A stretch of 41,027 nucleotides of DNA, from positions 1 through 41,027 of the forward strand of contig JAFGJQ010000309.1 of NCBI GenBank assembly GCA_016929015.1, written 5' to 3'. The notes beneath the pieces were generated by a model. It had not been told where the DNA came from. It ran no database searches and saw only the letters and a list, made by a program, of their open reading frames with translations. This DNA comes from Phycisphaerae bacterium (GTDB lineage Bacteria; Planctomycetota; Phycisphaerae; UBA1845). The position numbers and the translations under genes were made by a program. This document shows positions 16,515 through 25,016 of this stretch, piece by piece; position 1 is the first letter of the stretch; each line of letters starts with the position of its first letter.

Positions 16515-17633
16515 ATGGCATATCAACCGCCCGATCTGCGTTACCAGGCAAAACTCCGCGGCCCCGATGAAATGCTGGCTCACCTGAGGTCCTTTTCGCT
16601 TGAACCGCAGGTGTCGGTGGGGATCTGGTACTTCGCACCCGGAGGCGGGCGGTTTCACGATGCCTACGTGGAACCGCTTTCCATCGCACAGCGGCTCGAA
16701 ATGGCAGCCGAATTGGCCGCCTTTGGCGTTACGGGCATTGAGGCCCACTATCCCGCCGAAGTGAATGAAGAGAACCTGCACCTGTACCAGAAGCTCGAGC
16801 AGCAGGCGGGCATCCGGCTGGTGACCGTCCCGTTCTCGCACTTCTTTGACAAGGATTTCGAGTTCGGCAGCGGGTCCAATCCCTACGCCCACGTACGCAA
16901 AAAAGCGCTGGACATCGCAGTGGGCGGTTTGAAGCTGGTCCGGGCCGCCGGCGCCCGCTGTGCCATCTCCTGGCCGGGCATTGACGGGTACCTGTATTCG
17001 CTGGGTACCTTCTTCCGCTGGATGTGGGACTGGTTTGAGGGCAGCATGGCCGAGGCCATGGACGAGGTGCCCGGCGTGCTCGTGGCCCTGGAGCCCAAGC
17101 CGTACGAGCCGGCGCCGAACAACATCTATCGCACCACGGCCGAGGGCATCCTCGCCGGCCAGCGGATCGAGGCTCGCCTGAGAAACCCGGAGAACCGCAA
17201 GCTGCTGGAGCAGGGTCACAAGCTGTTCGGCATGAACCCGGAGATCGGGCACGTGCGCATGGGCTTCGAGGACTGTCCTGCCGCGTACACATTATGCGGC
17301 ATGGACGGCCGCCTGGCCCACACGCACTGGAACAGCCAGCCCCTGGGCAATTACGACCAGGACCTGAACATCGGCGTGGTCGACGTGCAGCAGGCGGAGG
17401 CCCTGCTGTACGCGTTGAAGGTCATGGGCTACCAGGAGTACTTCGGCATCGATATCAACCCGGAGCGCATGCCCGTACGGCGGGCCGTCGAGATCAACAC
17501 GCGCGTCCTGCGAATCCTGAACGACCGGATCAATGCCCTGCCGCACGACCGCGTCATCGAATGCGCCCTGGATCCCGCCGCCCACCGCGGCGACCTGGAG
17601 TTGATCCTCGCCAACATGCTGGCCCGGCGGTAG
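16515..17633 (+). CDS. Xylose isomerase-like TIM-barrel sugar isomerase
   Basis: A 372-residue soluble protein. It shows the outline of the xylose isomerase family: ALEPKPYEP with Glu 193 (compare the KPNEP metal site), NPEIGH with Glu 243, THWN with His 271, and a late YDQDLNIGVVDV resembling the WDTDxFPT motif. These residues form the divalent-metal site that performs the hydride shift in aldose-ketose isomerisation. Length is close to xylose isomerase (about 390) but divergence is clear, and L-rhamnose isomerase or another ketose isomerase is possible. The ATG at 16515 is chosen because GGAGG lies at 16502-16506; the frame stays open far upstream, but that part is antisense to the GH52-like gene. 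The 214-base gap to 16300 should hold promoters for both directions. The neighbouring xylosidase-like enzymes make D-xylose a sensible substrate. Confidence 0.75.
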   Translation: MAYQPPDLRYQAKLRGPDEMLAHLRSFSLEPQVSVGIWYFAPGGGRFHDAYVEPLSIAQRLEMAAELAAFGVTGIEAHYPAEVNEENLHLYQKLEQQAGIRLVTVPFSHFFDKDFEFGSGSNPYAHVRKKALDIAVGGLKLVRAAGARCAISWPGIDGYLYSLGTFFRWMWDWFEGSMAEAMDEVPGVLVALEPKPYEPAPNNIYRTTAEGILAGQRIEARLRNPENRKLLEQGHKLFGMNPEIGHVRMGFEDCPAAYTLCGMDGRLAHTHWNSQPLGNYDQDLNIGVVDVQQAEALLYALKVMGYQEYFGIDINPERMPVRRAVEINTRVLRILNDRINALPHDRVIECALDPAAHRGDLELILANMLARR

Positions 17634-17894
17634 CCGCGCGCCGCGCTCTGATCCGCACATCTCGCCTGACCGACCGGGCCGTGTTTCTTTCCGGTCGCTC
17701 CCGCCGCGCCATTATCGGACCCTGACGCACGCACATTGCGGCGTCCGGGAAGGTCGCTGTTTTTCCGAAGGTCAAGGTCCCCATTTCTCGATACGTACGG
17801 ACGTAGAAGACATACCGGTTGTGCGGGCGGTCCGGCGTACCGAGCCGGCAAATGCGCCCGCCACTCGGCGGAAAACCGTAGCAAAGGAGTACCG

Positions 17895-18398
17895 ATGATG
17901 TCACTGCGGGCCAGCCTGCTTTCCGGGACCACTCTGATCATTCTGCTGGCCGGCGCCTGCCAGGAGCCGACCCGGCGTCTGAACGCCCCGCCGCAAGGGG
18001 CATCCAACGCGCCTCATCCCATGCAGAACGACCTGAATTACATGGTGGACAACGCCCTGCTGGAAGATATGTGCGTGTCCGACATCCACTTCGTTCCGCA
18101 TACCAACCAGATCAACAGCCTGGGCGCGCGTCGCCTGAACCGCTACGCCGAGTTGTTGCTGAATATCGGCGGCACCATTCACTACGACACGTCCGAGCGC
18201 GATGAGGGCCTGGTGGACTCCCGCCTGGAGACCATGCGGGAATTCCTGGCTGATGCCGGGGCCGATCTCAGCAAGGTGGAAGTGGTTCCCGGTCTGCCGC
18301 GCGGTCGCCAGACTCGCGCCACAAAGGCCATCCAGACCATGGAGAAGGACGCGTCCGGCGGGGGTTCGCCGTCGGCCGATCAGCCCATGTTCCCGTGA
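17895..18398 (+). CDS. Putative lipoprotein, function unknown
   Basis: A 167-residue protein. The N-terminus is a lipoprotein-type signal (MMSLRASLLSGTTLIILLAGACQ, lipobox-like LAGAC, Cys 22 or 23). The mature part (about 60-140) has the sequence FVPHTNQINSLGARRLNRYAELL followed by IHYDT and SRLETMREFLADAGAD, with a basic stretch RGRQTRATKAI. The pattern of a beta strand, a helix containing LGARRLNRYAELL, a strand, then RLETMREFL recalls the OmpA-like peptidoglycan-binding fold, but I cannot confirm it. AAGGAG at 17884-17889 supports the ATG at 17895. The TPR lipoprotein starts about 35 bases after its stop, so they are probably one operon and may form an envelope complex. The 261-base gap upstream (17634-17894) shows no gene. 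Confidence 0.7.
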   Translation: MMSLRASLLSGTTLIILLAGACQEPTRRLNAPPQGASNAPHPMQNDLNYMVDNALLEDMCVSDIHFVPHTNQINSLGARRLNRYAELLLNIGGTIHYDTSERDEGLVDSRLETMREFLADAGADLSKVEVVPGLPRGRQTRATKAIQTMEKDASGGGSPSADQPMFP

Positions 18399-18433
18399 AA
18401 CCCGTTCGAATGTCATCAGAGCGAGGGACTCCC

Positions 18434-19933
18434 GTGATACGATTCTGTCTGGTCGCAACGGTGGCGATTGCCGTGCTTCTGGTCGGCGCCAGTTGCCTGC
18501 CGCCGCAGGAAGAGGTCGTTTCGTCACAGCGAAACCCGAAATGGGGCGAGGCGGATCCGGCTGTCCTCAATGCCAGCGAGGATACGTCGGAACCGGACAT
18601 CTACCCCCAGACGTACATTGCGGCCGCCGCCCTGTTTGAGAGCCAGGGGCTCTACGCCAAGGCCGTCACGCAATACCAGAAGGCCATCGCCGCCCAGCCC
18701 GACCATCCCGAAGCTTATACACGCCTCGGCATTCTCCTGGGCCGGATCGGCCAGCATGAAGGCGCTGAGCGATACCTGCACCATGCCGTCCAACTCCGGC
18801 CACGGTCGGCTCCCCTGCGCAACAACCTGGGATTCGAGTATGCCCTGCAAGAGCGATGGATTGACGCGGAAACGGAAATCCGAAACGCCATTCAGCTCAA
18901 GCCTGACTTCAAACGGGCGTACATCAACCTGGGCATGGTCCTGTGCAAGCAGGGGCGGTACGACGAAGGGCTGGAAGCGTTTGAACAGGCGGTCCCCAGC
19001 GCGGACGCTCACTACAACGTGGGCCTCATGCTCCGGTCCGCGCAACAGTACACCAAGGCCGCGGAGGCGTTTGCCCAGGCCCTGCAGATTGACCCGCAAC
19101 TGACGGCCGCTCAGGTCCAGCTTGAGCAGATTGGGCCGAAGATTCCGGAGCCGGCCATGGCCGATCCGCCGGCGGCACCGGTAGTCGCCCAGCAACCTGC
19201 CGTTGAGCCGATCATCGAAGCGGCACCGCCGGTCGAACCGCCTGCTCCAGCGCTTTCCGAGGCGGCCGAAATCGACGAGCCGATCGACGCACCGCCGGAC
19301 GAATACGCGGTGGTCATCCGCTCGGCGGACCCGTGTCCGATCGATTCCACCGCGCGGCAGCCGGCGGAGCGGCCGATCGAGCGGGTCATCGATCAGATTG
19401 GACCCATGTGGAACACGTTCCGGACCCTCATCGCCGAGGCCGACCAGATCACCGTGCAGCCGATCGCCGACCAGGCCGATGCGTCAACGACCGACACGCC
19501 CGCTGAGGTGGAAGGCGCTGACGTGTTCCTGACGGCGCGCTTCCTCCCGGATTTGGTGGGGCCCATGGTCGGGCCGCCGGCGCCACTGAAGGATGACGAG
19601 CCGACTTCTGTGGCCGTCATCGAAACGCCGCAAGCCATGAACGCTCGGATGAAGACGGCCAACACAACCGCCGCCGGCGAAGAGAAGACCGAAACACTCT
19701 GCGAAGACTGGCTCAAGCTGAACTGGGCCTTCGATGAAAACGCCCCACCTGTGATCTTCCCGACCGCGTGCGTCAACGACCCGAACACGTTTACCCCGCA
19801 ACTGCGGTTCGATCCCCGGTGGCACCTCGTACGGCCCGGCGCCGTCTCGCTGGAGCAGAACCCGTACGAGCAGGTCGAAACGTTCCACCCCATCACGTGG
19901 GAATTGCCGACCCGCACCAGCAACACCGACTGA
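18434..19933 (+). CDS. TPR-repeat lipoprotein
   Basis: About 499 residues. The signal sequence (IRFCLVATVAIAVLLVGASC) ends in a lipobox, so the protein is probably anchored by a lipid-modified Cys. Residues about 45-220 hold five TPR-like repeats, for example YAKAVTQYQKAIAAQPDHPEAYTRLG, then GAERYLHHAVQLRPRSAPLRNNLG, then WIDAETEIRNAIQLKPDFKRAYINLG. Residues about 225-310 are rich in Pro, Ala and Glu and probably disordered. The C-terminal 190 residues are unlike any domain I know. The likely start is GTG 18434, preceded by GAGGG (18423-18427); ATG 18410 and GTG 18395 are alternatives, the last overlapping the previous stop. TPRs mediate protein contacts, so a scaffold role in the envelope with the upstream lipoprotein is inferred. 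Confidence 0.85.
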   Translation: MIRFCLVATVAIAVLLVGASCLPPQEEVVSSQRNPKWGEADPAVLNASEDTSEPDIYPQTYIAAAALFESQGLYAKAVTQYQKAIAAQPDHPEAYTRLGILLGRIGQHEGAERYLHHAVQLRPRSAPLRNNLGFEYALQERWIDAETEIRNAIQLKPDFKRAYINLGMVLCKQGRYDEGLEAFEQAVPSADAHYNVGLMLRSAQQYTKAAEAFAQALQIDPQLTAAQVQLEQIGPKIPEPAMADPPAAPVVAQQPAVEPIIEAAPPVEPPAPALSEAAEIDEPIDAPPDEYAVVIRSADPCPIDSTARQPAERPIERVIDQIGPMWNTFRTLIAEADQITVQPIADQADASTTDTPAEVEGADVFLTARFLPDLVGPMVGPPAPLKDDEPTSVAVIETPQAMNARMKTANTTAAGEEKTETLCEDWLKLNWAFDENAPPVIFPTACVNDPNTFTPQLRFDPRWHLVRPGAVSLEQNPYEQVETFHPITWELPTRTSNTD

Positions 19934-19958
19934 AACGACAGGCCGGAGAGATGACCCC

Positions 19959-19982
19959 AAGGGCCCGCCCACGCGGGCCCTT
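19959..19982. terminator. Hairpin between convergent genes
   Basis: Perfect 10-base stem AAGGGCCCGC (19959-19968) with GCGGGCCCTT (19973-19982) and loop CCAC. The following T run is short (TT), so it may be a weak bidirectional terminator serving the TPR gene and the convergent transporter gene. The rest of the gap to 20108 shows nothing. Confidence 0.6.
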
Positions 19983-20108
19983 CCCATTGGCACATGACCG
20001 ACCCGCCGGACAACGGCTGGACCGGGATTCCCATCCTGGTCCTCACCCGGCGGCTCGCTCGGCCGGAACGAGTCGTGGCGTCAGGAGCGGGTTCTCTCTT
20101 CAGCGCAC

Positions 20109-21887
20109 CTACGGAACCGTCAGCGGCCAGATCTGCGGAACCAGCAGGACCGTCACCAACCCGATCACCACCGTCAGCGGAACGCCGATCCGCAGATAGT
20201 CCGCGAACCGATAGCCGCCGGGCCCATAGACCATCAGGTTGGTCTGGTATCCGATCGGCGTGGCAAAACACTTCGACGCCGCGATCATGATGACCACCGC
20301 AAACGGCGTGAAGCTCACGTCCAGATTCTGCGCCGTCTTCAGCGCAATCGGAAAAACGAGCACCGCGGCCGCGGCGTTCGTGATCGTGGCCGTTGTCACG
20401 GCCGTCACGACGTACACCGCCGCCAGGGCCGCCCAGGGGTTGCCCCGGGCCAGCCCGATCAACTCACCTGCCAGAGTCGCTGCGGCTCCGGTGTGCAGGA
20501 GCGCCTTGCCCAGGCCGATGGATGCCGCGATCACCAGCAACACGCTCCAGTCCACGCTGCGCCTCGCGGCGGCCGGCCGGCAGCAGCCGGTTACGATCAT
20601 TACCCCGGCCGCCGCCATGGCCGCCGCCATCATATCGAGCCAGCCCGCCGTCACGACGGCCACCATCCCGGCCAGAATGGCGATGGCCAGCGGGGCCCGC
20701 TCGTGCCGCGGCGGAGCGGAATCCTCGATCGGACTGACGAGGAAGAAATCGCGAGAGTTGCGCTGCTGCTCCACGAACGCGGATCGGGCCTCCAGCAGCA
20801 GCGTGTCGCCCGCTCGCAACTCGATGTCACCGATCTTGGCCCGCACGCGCTCGCCGTTTCGGGCCACCGCGATGACGGCTGCGTTGTAGACGGACCGGAA
20901 CCGTCCTGCGCGAATGCTCTTGCCCACCAGTGGGCACGTCGGCGAGACCACCGCCTCCACCAGCGTCCGGGCCGAGCGGGGAGAATCCAGCTTGAAAACC
21001 TGGTTTGTTGCGGGCGTCAGACCTCGCATCTTCTGAAGGTCCACCACCGTTTCCACCATGCCCACAAATACCAGCCGGTCACTCGCGTGCAGCCGCTCGG
21101 CCGAAGATACGGCCGCCAGAATATCGCCCCCTCGATCGATCTCCGCCACGTATGCCCCCGGCAGGTTGCGAAGACCGGCCTCCTCGAGCGTGCGACCCAC
21201 CAGCGGACTGCCGGGCTCCACCACCATCTCGGCCGTGTACTCCCGGGGGTCGTCGTGCTTGCTGATCGCCGGCCGCCGCTCGGGCAACAGCCAGCGGCTC
21301 AGCAGCACCACGAACAGAATCCCCACCACCGTGCCCGGCACGCCGATCCAGGCGATCTCAAACAGGCCCAGCGGCCGGACCCCGGCCGACTGCTTCATCA
21401 GAGAGTTCACGACCAGGTTGGAGCTGGTGCCGATGACGGTGCAGGTGCCGCCCAGAATGGCCGCGTAGCTCAGCGGGATCATGAGTTTCGACGGAGACAG
21501 CCGCAGCCGCTTGGCCCAGTCGCTGACGGCCGGAATCATCATGGCCACCACCGGCGTGTTGTTCAGAAACGCGCTGAGGGCGGCCACGGGAACCATCAGC
21601 CCAAGCTGGGCGGACACCAGCGTCTTCGGCCGACCCAGCACGCGCCCGGCAATGATCTGAACGGCCCCTGTCTCCCGCAGTCCGCTCACGACAATGTAGA
21701 GCACACCCACGGTGATCATGCCGGTGGAGGCCATGCCCTCGGCCGCCTCTTCCGGCGTCAGAATCCCGCAAAGCACCAGCAGCGTGAGCGCGCCCAGCAA
21801 AACGATGTCCGCGGAAAACCGCGTGAAGATGAGCACGCCCATCGACACCGCCACCGCGGCCAGGGTCAACCACGCCTGCCAGGTCAT
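20109..21887 (-). CDS. DASS/SLC13-family anion transporter with two TrkA-C domains
   Basis: A 592-residue inner-membrane protein. N-terminal membrane helices (about 4-175) include FLNNTPVVAMMIPAV, the NTP motif of the SLC13/DASS fold, and GGTCTVIGTSSNLVVNSLM. A cytoplasmic region (about 205-375) holds two consecutive RCK/TrkA-C-type domains (PGSPLVGRTLEEAGLRNLPGA and SPTCPLVGKSIRAGRFRSVYN), as in the YbhI/SAC1-like branch. The second helix bundle has ITNAAAAVLVFPIAL, the matching half-motif, and ends with TPIGYQTNLMVYGPGGYRFADYL. The family carries sulfate, dicarboxylates or other anions, often with Na+; the substrate cannot be told here. The ATG at 21887 is preferred to 21911 because GGGGAGGT precedes it closely. 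It lies 36 bases behind the GH172 gene, in one operon. Confidence 0.9.
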   Translation of the reverse strand: MTWQAWLTLAAVAVSMGVLIFTRFSADIVLLGALTLLVLCGILTPEEAAEGMASTGMITVGVLYIVVSGLRETGAVQIIAGRVLGRPKTLVSAQLGLMVPVAALSAFLNNTPVVAMMIPAVSDWAKRLRLSPSKLMIPLSYAAILGGTCTVIGTSSNLVVNSLMKQSAGVRPLGLFEIAWIGVPGTVVGILFVVLLSRWLLPERRPAISKHDDPREYTAEMVVEPGSPLVGRTLEEAGLRNLPGAYVAEIDRGGDILAAVSSAERLHASDRLVFVGMVETVVDLQKMRGLTPATNQVFKLDSPRSARTLVEAVVSPTCPLVGKSIRAGRFRSVYNAAVIAVARNGERVRAKIGDIELRAGDTLLLEARSAFVEQQRNSRDFFLVSPIEDSAPPRHERAPLAIAILAGMVAVVTAGWLDMMAAAMAAAGVMIVTGCCRPAAARRSVDWSVLLVIAASIGLGKALLHTGAAATLAGELIGLARGNPWAALAAVYVVTAVTTATITNAAAAVLVFPIALKTAQNLDVSFTPFAVVIMIAASKCFATPIGYQTNLMVYGPGGYRFADYLRIGVPLTVVIGLVTVLLVPQIWPLTVP

Positions 21888-21923
21888 CGCGCCGGACCTC
21901 CCCAACGCCAACCGCGGCGATGC

Positions 21924-23951
21924 TTACTTCGGCTCCGACGCCACGGGCTCGAACACGATCGCATCGAATCCGAAATACGTGCCCGGCTCCTTCGCCTCCG
22001 GATTCGAGCCGGTCACTTCAATGCGGATCAGCGGCTCCCGCGGGCCCGGCTCAAACGTTCCGAGTTCGATCGGCCCCGTCACGATCAGGCTCGGCCCTTC
22101 CTTGGCCGGGTTGCACAGATCGATCGGCCCACCCATCGGCTTGCCGTCGATCGACACCTGGACGATGCCGTAATCCGGGTACTTCGTCATGTGAATGATG
22201 GCCTTCTGCGGTCCGGTCAGCACGTTCGGACAACGCAGCTCCACCGCATCGCCCTTCTGCTTGCAGCCGAACCACAATTGCGCAGCACTGCTCAGGTCAT
22301 CGCAATGCCACGCCGCCTCCACCTTGTATTCCACACCCGGCGACATGGACACGATCTCCATGCCCTCCGCCTCGATCCCGCCCGGCACCTGGTTCAGGGG
22401 CTTCAGCTCCGGCACAAACAACGCCGTCTTCTGCCGATCGACCATGCGGTTGTCCGTGGCGCCCGGGCGGGCGTAGTACCAGGTCGTCGCCGCGTAGGCC
22501 ACCTCGACCGACCGATGGTGCCACACCTCCATGTCCATCTTGAGCGACTTCGTGAAGGGGATGGCGTCCAGCGACCGTGATCGGAACACCGTGGTGTGCC
22601 CCAGCTCCACCGGCCCATCCACCCGCGGCTGCGCATGGAACGGCCCGGCAAAAAAACGCCAGTCACCCCACGCATAGCCGTAGTAGTCCTCCGTCCCCGT
22701 GCCGAAATGGGAAGGGAACGACTCGCCGTCCACGTAGATCTTTTCGTCGCCCTCGCCCCACCACACCGTCGTCGGGTTCAGCAGGGCCAGCATGTCACCG
22801 GCGTATACGCCCTGACCGGTCACCGCAACGTAGTTCCAGTCCTTCTTCTCCTTGGTCGAGATGGGATGTTCGTGCCGCCACGTCGAGTGGAAGTGCATCG
22901 ACCGGTCGTCCCACTTCCAGTTTGCCGTCCGGACCGTCAGGTCATATTCAACAGGCCCGCCGGCCAGGTTCTCCAGGGTGACGGTGGCAGACTGTCCGTA
23001 CGGCATCGGCCAATAGCAGGTCATCGACCCGTCCGCTTCGACCTTCTGCCACCAGCTTCGAAAGACGTTCACGCCGACACCCGAGCCAAAAAAGTCGCCC
23101 ACCGGGCACCAGGCCGTCTCCTCGCCGTCAAACGTCATGTTCAGCACGACGCCGCGGTACGCCTTCGCCAGGTCCTCGCTGCGCAGGCGGACCGTCAGCT
23201 CACGTACGACTCGCGGGCCGGCGGGCAGCCGCAGCGACACCGCCTTTTCCTGTGGCAGCGGCCCGTCCTGGTGCATCGTGTTCATCGGCCGGGGCTGCAG
23301 ATCGCGGCCGACCGTCTGCAACTGGACCGTCACGTCGCGAAGGACGGGTAGCCCTTTCTCGAAGACGTCCATGGAGAACGTTTCCACCGGAGTGCCTGCC
23401 GGATACGTGCGATAGTTGATCTGGTAGTAGAACTTGCCCTTGTCGGCCGTTACCTTGCACGACTTCGCGTACGGAATGGGCAGGTACAGGTTCCAGCCGC
23501 GGCCTCGGATGGCCGCCAGCGGCGCACCCACGCGCCAGTTCCCGCCCAGCAGGTCAGAGAGCGGAGTCTCGATGGCCGGCGTTTCCGAACCGTCCAGGTA
23601 GATTCGGATGGTGCCCGCCCCGTCCGGATTGGCCGACCAGAAACGCACGATCGCCCCCGGCCCCTCCGTGTCCATGAGGACCCACTCCGTCCGCCCGGCG
23701 TTCTGCTCCTCGCGGAGAAACTGCCCGGCATCCGCATTGGCGAACCAATTCTCCTGCGGAGACTTGGACCTCCGGTCAAAGCTGCTGAACTGCTTGCACG
23801 TGTAGGCCGGCTCCGGCCACCGGGCGATAGCGTCCCGGTCCACCAACTCGCGAAGCAGCGATTCGTACGTGATGCCGGCCGGCTCTTCCGCCACCGCACC
23901 GCTCCAGGCCACCAGTGCTACCAGCATCGCCCGCCACGCACATCGACTCAT
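21924..23951 (-). CDS. GH172 (DUF2961) family exported glycoside hydrolase
   Basis: A 675-residue protein. Signal peptide 1-21 (ends WSGAVA). The DUF2961/GH172 region (about 45-430) carries the recognisable FSSFDRRS, WVLMDTEGPGAIVRFWSANPDGAGTIRIYLDG, and GTGTEDYYGYAWG with Glu 421, a conserved acidic motif of the family, followed by FHAQPRVDG. The fold is a double jelly-roll. Characterised GH172 enzymes act on fructofuranose and arabinofuranose linkages, so a furanoside substrate is likely. The last about 110 residues look like a beta-sandwich ending in the acidic GSNPEAKEPGTYFGFDAIVFEP. GAGGAGGA precedes ATG 23951 well; the longer upstream frame runs through the repeat block and is rejected. 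It is cotranscribed with the anion transporter. Confidence 0.88.
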   Translation of the reverse strand: MSRCAWRAMLVALVAWSGAVAEEPAGITYESLLRELVDRDAIARWPEPAYTCKQFSSFDRRSKSPQENWFANADAGQFLREEQNAGRTEWVLMDTEGPGAIVRFWSANPDGAGTIRIYLDGSETPAIETPLSDLLGGNWRVGAPLAAIRGRGWNLYLPIPYAKSCKVTADKGKFYYQINYRTYPAGTPVETFSMDVFEKGLPVLRDVTVQLQTVGRDLQPRPMNTMHQDGPLPQEKAVSLRLPAGPRVVRELTVRLRSEDLAKAYRGVVLNMTFDGEETAWCPVGDFFGSGVGVNVFRSWWQKVEADGSMTCYWPMPYGQSATVTLENLAGGPVEYDLTVRTANWKWDDRSMHFHSTWRHEHPISTKEKKDWNYVAVTGQGVYAGDMLALLNPTTVWWGEGDEKIYVDGESFPSHFGTGTEDYYGYAWGDWRFFAGPFHAQPRVDGPVELGHTTVFRSRSLDAIPFTKSLKMDMEVWHHRSVEVAYAATTWYYARPGATDNRMVDRQKTALFVPELKPLNQVPGGIEAEGMEIVSMSPGVEYKVEAAWHCDDLSSAAQLWFGCKQKGDAVELRCPNVLTGPQKAIIHMTKYPDYGIVQVSIDGKPMGGPIDLCNPAKEGPSLIVTGPIELGTFEPGPREPLIRIEVTGSNPEAKEPGTYFGFDAIVFEPVASEPK

Positions 23952-24104
23952 CGCGATTCCTCCTCGTTTGAGGTGAGAGTTCCCGGGCCCCGCCGCCGGA
24001 CCCCGCGCCGCCCGCACTATACCCGTCGTGAAGGGTGCGAACAAACCAGACAGGCGACGCGCACATGCAGGAGCCCAAACCCGTGGGCCGGCTCGCCCCC
24101 AAAG
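23952..24104. other. Upstream region of the GH172 gene
   Basis: The gap 23952-24479 contains no credible gene. Its GH172-proximal part holds the ribosome binding site and presumably the promoter, though no clear -35/-10 pair was found. The remainder is the repeat block described separately. Confidence 0.5.
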
Positions 24105-24180
24105 CTTGCCCGCCCGGAAGGGACGGAGAAACGTCTCTTCATTTCCGATCTCGCCCCCGACAGGGGGCGGCGGACTGTTG

Positions 24181-24221
24181 CCACGGGTGGAGTCCCGATT
24201 CCATCGGGACGTAACCCGTGG
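24181..24221. repeat. Long two-part stem-loop, copy 1
   Basis: Outer stem CCACGGGT (24181-24188) with ACCCGTGG (24214-24221); inner stem GTCCCGAT (24192-24199) with ATCGGGAC (24203-24210); loop TCC. All 16 pairs are Watson-Crick. Confidence 0.85.
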
Positions 24222-24334
24222 ACCGCGGTCCGTCGCAAAACCCTGCCTGCCCCGGAGGGGCGGAGGAGGGTTGCGTTCGCCGCTCATCCTTCGCCTCTCC
24301 AGGGCGGAGAAGAAAGGAGAGAACGTTTCTCGAT

Positions 24335-24376
24335 CCACCGGTTCCGTCCCGATTGTCATCGGGACTTCACCGGTGG
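24335..24376. repeat. Long two-part stem-loop, copy 2
   Basis: Outer stem CCACCGGT (24335-24342) with ACCGGTGG (24369-24376); inner stem GTCCCGAT (24346-24353) with ATCGGGAC (24358-24365); loop TGTC. Relative to copy 1 the fifth outer pair changed from G-C to C-G, keeping the pairing. Confidence 0.85.
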
Positions 24377-24479
24377 CTACGATCCATGACTCCTCCGGGG
24401 TCAGAAGATCGACCTGCGGAGGCAGATCCGACCTCCACGATCCATGACTCCCGCGGCGTCACCCGCTGGATTGCACTGC

Positions 24480-25016
24480 TCAACTTCCGCGTTGGCGGGC
24501 CTGCAACTCACGCAGGATGGAACGTCGTCGTGAATGATAGGCCTCTTCGCCGCGGGCGTATGAGCCCGCCTTTGAAACCGTGGATATGCCTATGGCCACG
24601 GCCATGCCGATAAAGACCAGCCCAAAAAGAGGAAAGAAGAAAGGCGCTTCCATCGAAATCGCCATGGAGGTCCAGAAAATGCCGAAGCCAGCCATTACAA
24701 TCGCCCCGACGACTCCGACCGCCCGGCTCGGCCGGTAGGTTCGGCCATGTTTGCCTTGCATCATGTGCTGCTCGCGTTCGAGGAGCCATTCGCGGTCCAG
24801 ACGTTCCAGATCATTCTGCAGGCGAATGACCTCCACATCATCCGCAATCTCCGCAGTGCGGCGGCTGATCTTCTCGAGCACTTGCGAATAGACGGCGCTT
24901 CCCGAGCGGAGAATCTCGAGCTGTGACCCGCAGAAGCCGCACGTGGCGTATTTCGTGGCCTCGCCCACCTCAAGCGGGGCGCCGCAGTTGTTGCAGTTGA
25001 CTGCCTGTGTTCCCAT
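24480..25016 (-). CDS. Zinc-ribbon membrane protein, function unknown
   Basis: A 178-residue protein. Residues about 8-35 form a zinc ribbon: CNNCGAPLEVGEATKYATCGFCGSQL, with two CxxC pairs. A helical, charged segment (about 40-92, rich in Glu, Arg and Leu) is a probable coiled coil. Two hydrophobic segments follow (about 103-121 and 124-145, AVGVVGAIVMAGFGIFW and FFFPLFGLVFIGMAVAIGI). The C-terminus is basic. The ATG at 25016 is chosen because the ribbon begins right after it; no strong ribosome binding site is visible. The organisation is common in uncharacterised bacterial proteins and no function can be given. The gene follows purD on the same strand after a 257-base gap without genes. 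Confidence 0.72.
   Translation of the reverse strand: MGTQAVNCNNCGAPLEVGEATKYATCGFCGSQLEILRSGSAVYSQVLEKISRRTAEIADDVEVIRLQNDLERLDREWLLEREQHMMQGKHGRTYRPSRAVGVVGAIVMAGFGIFWTSMAISMEAPFFFPLFGLVFIGMAVAIGISTVSKAGSYARGEEAYHSRRRSILRELQARQRGS

Larger units (their letters stand above)
24105..24451. repeat. Degenerate hairpin-rich repeat block, two copies of a ~130-base unit
   Basis: Two related units can be aligned by eye, about 24105-24240 and 24242-24380. Each begins with a small GC hairpin (GCCCGCCCGGAAGGGACGG; CTGCCCCGGAGGGGCGG), continues with a second one (CGCCCCCGACAGGGGGCGG; CGCCTCTCCAGGGCGG) and ends in a long two-part stem-loop. Then a 15-base sequence (ACGATCCATGACTCC) occurs twice, at 24379-24393 and 24437-24451, each leading into a short palindrome. 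A related palindrome (CACTCCTCCGGAGTG) lies at 25197-25211. No terminal transposase or integrase is present. This resembles the dispersed, structured intergenic repeats of planctomycete genomes. Confidence 0.7.

Noticed and set aside
23952-24359. N-terminal extension of the GH172 protein to 811 residues
   Set aside because: It translates the hairpin repeat block; ATG 23951 begins a signal peptide preceded by GAGGAGGA.
24105-24451. Possible CRISPR array
   Set aside because: Repeat units differ in sequence, spacing is irregular, and no cas gene is present; the copies are long imperfect units with internal folding.
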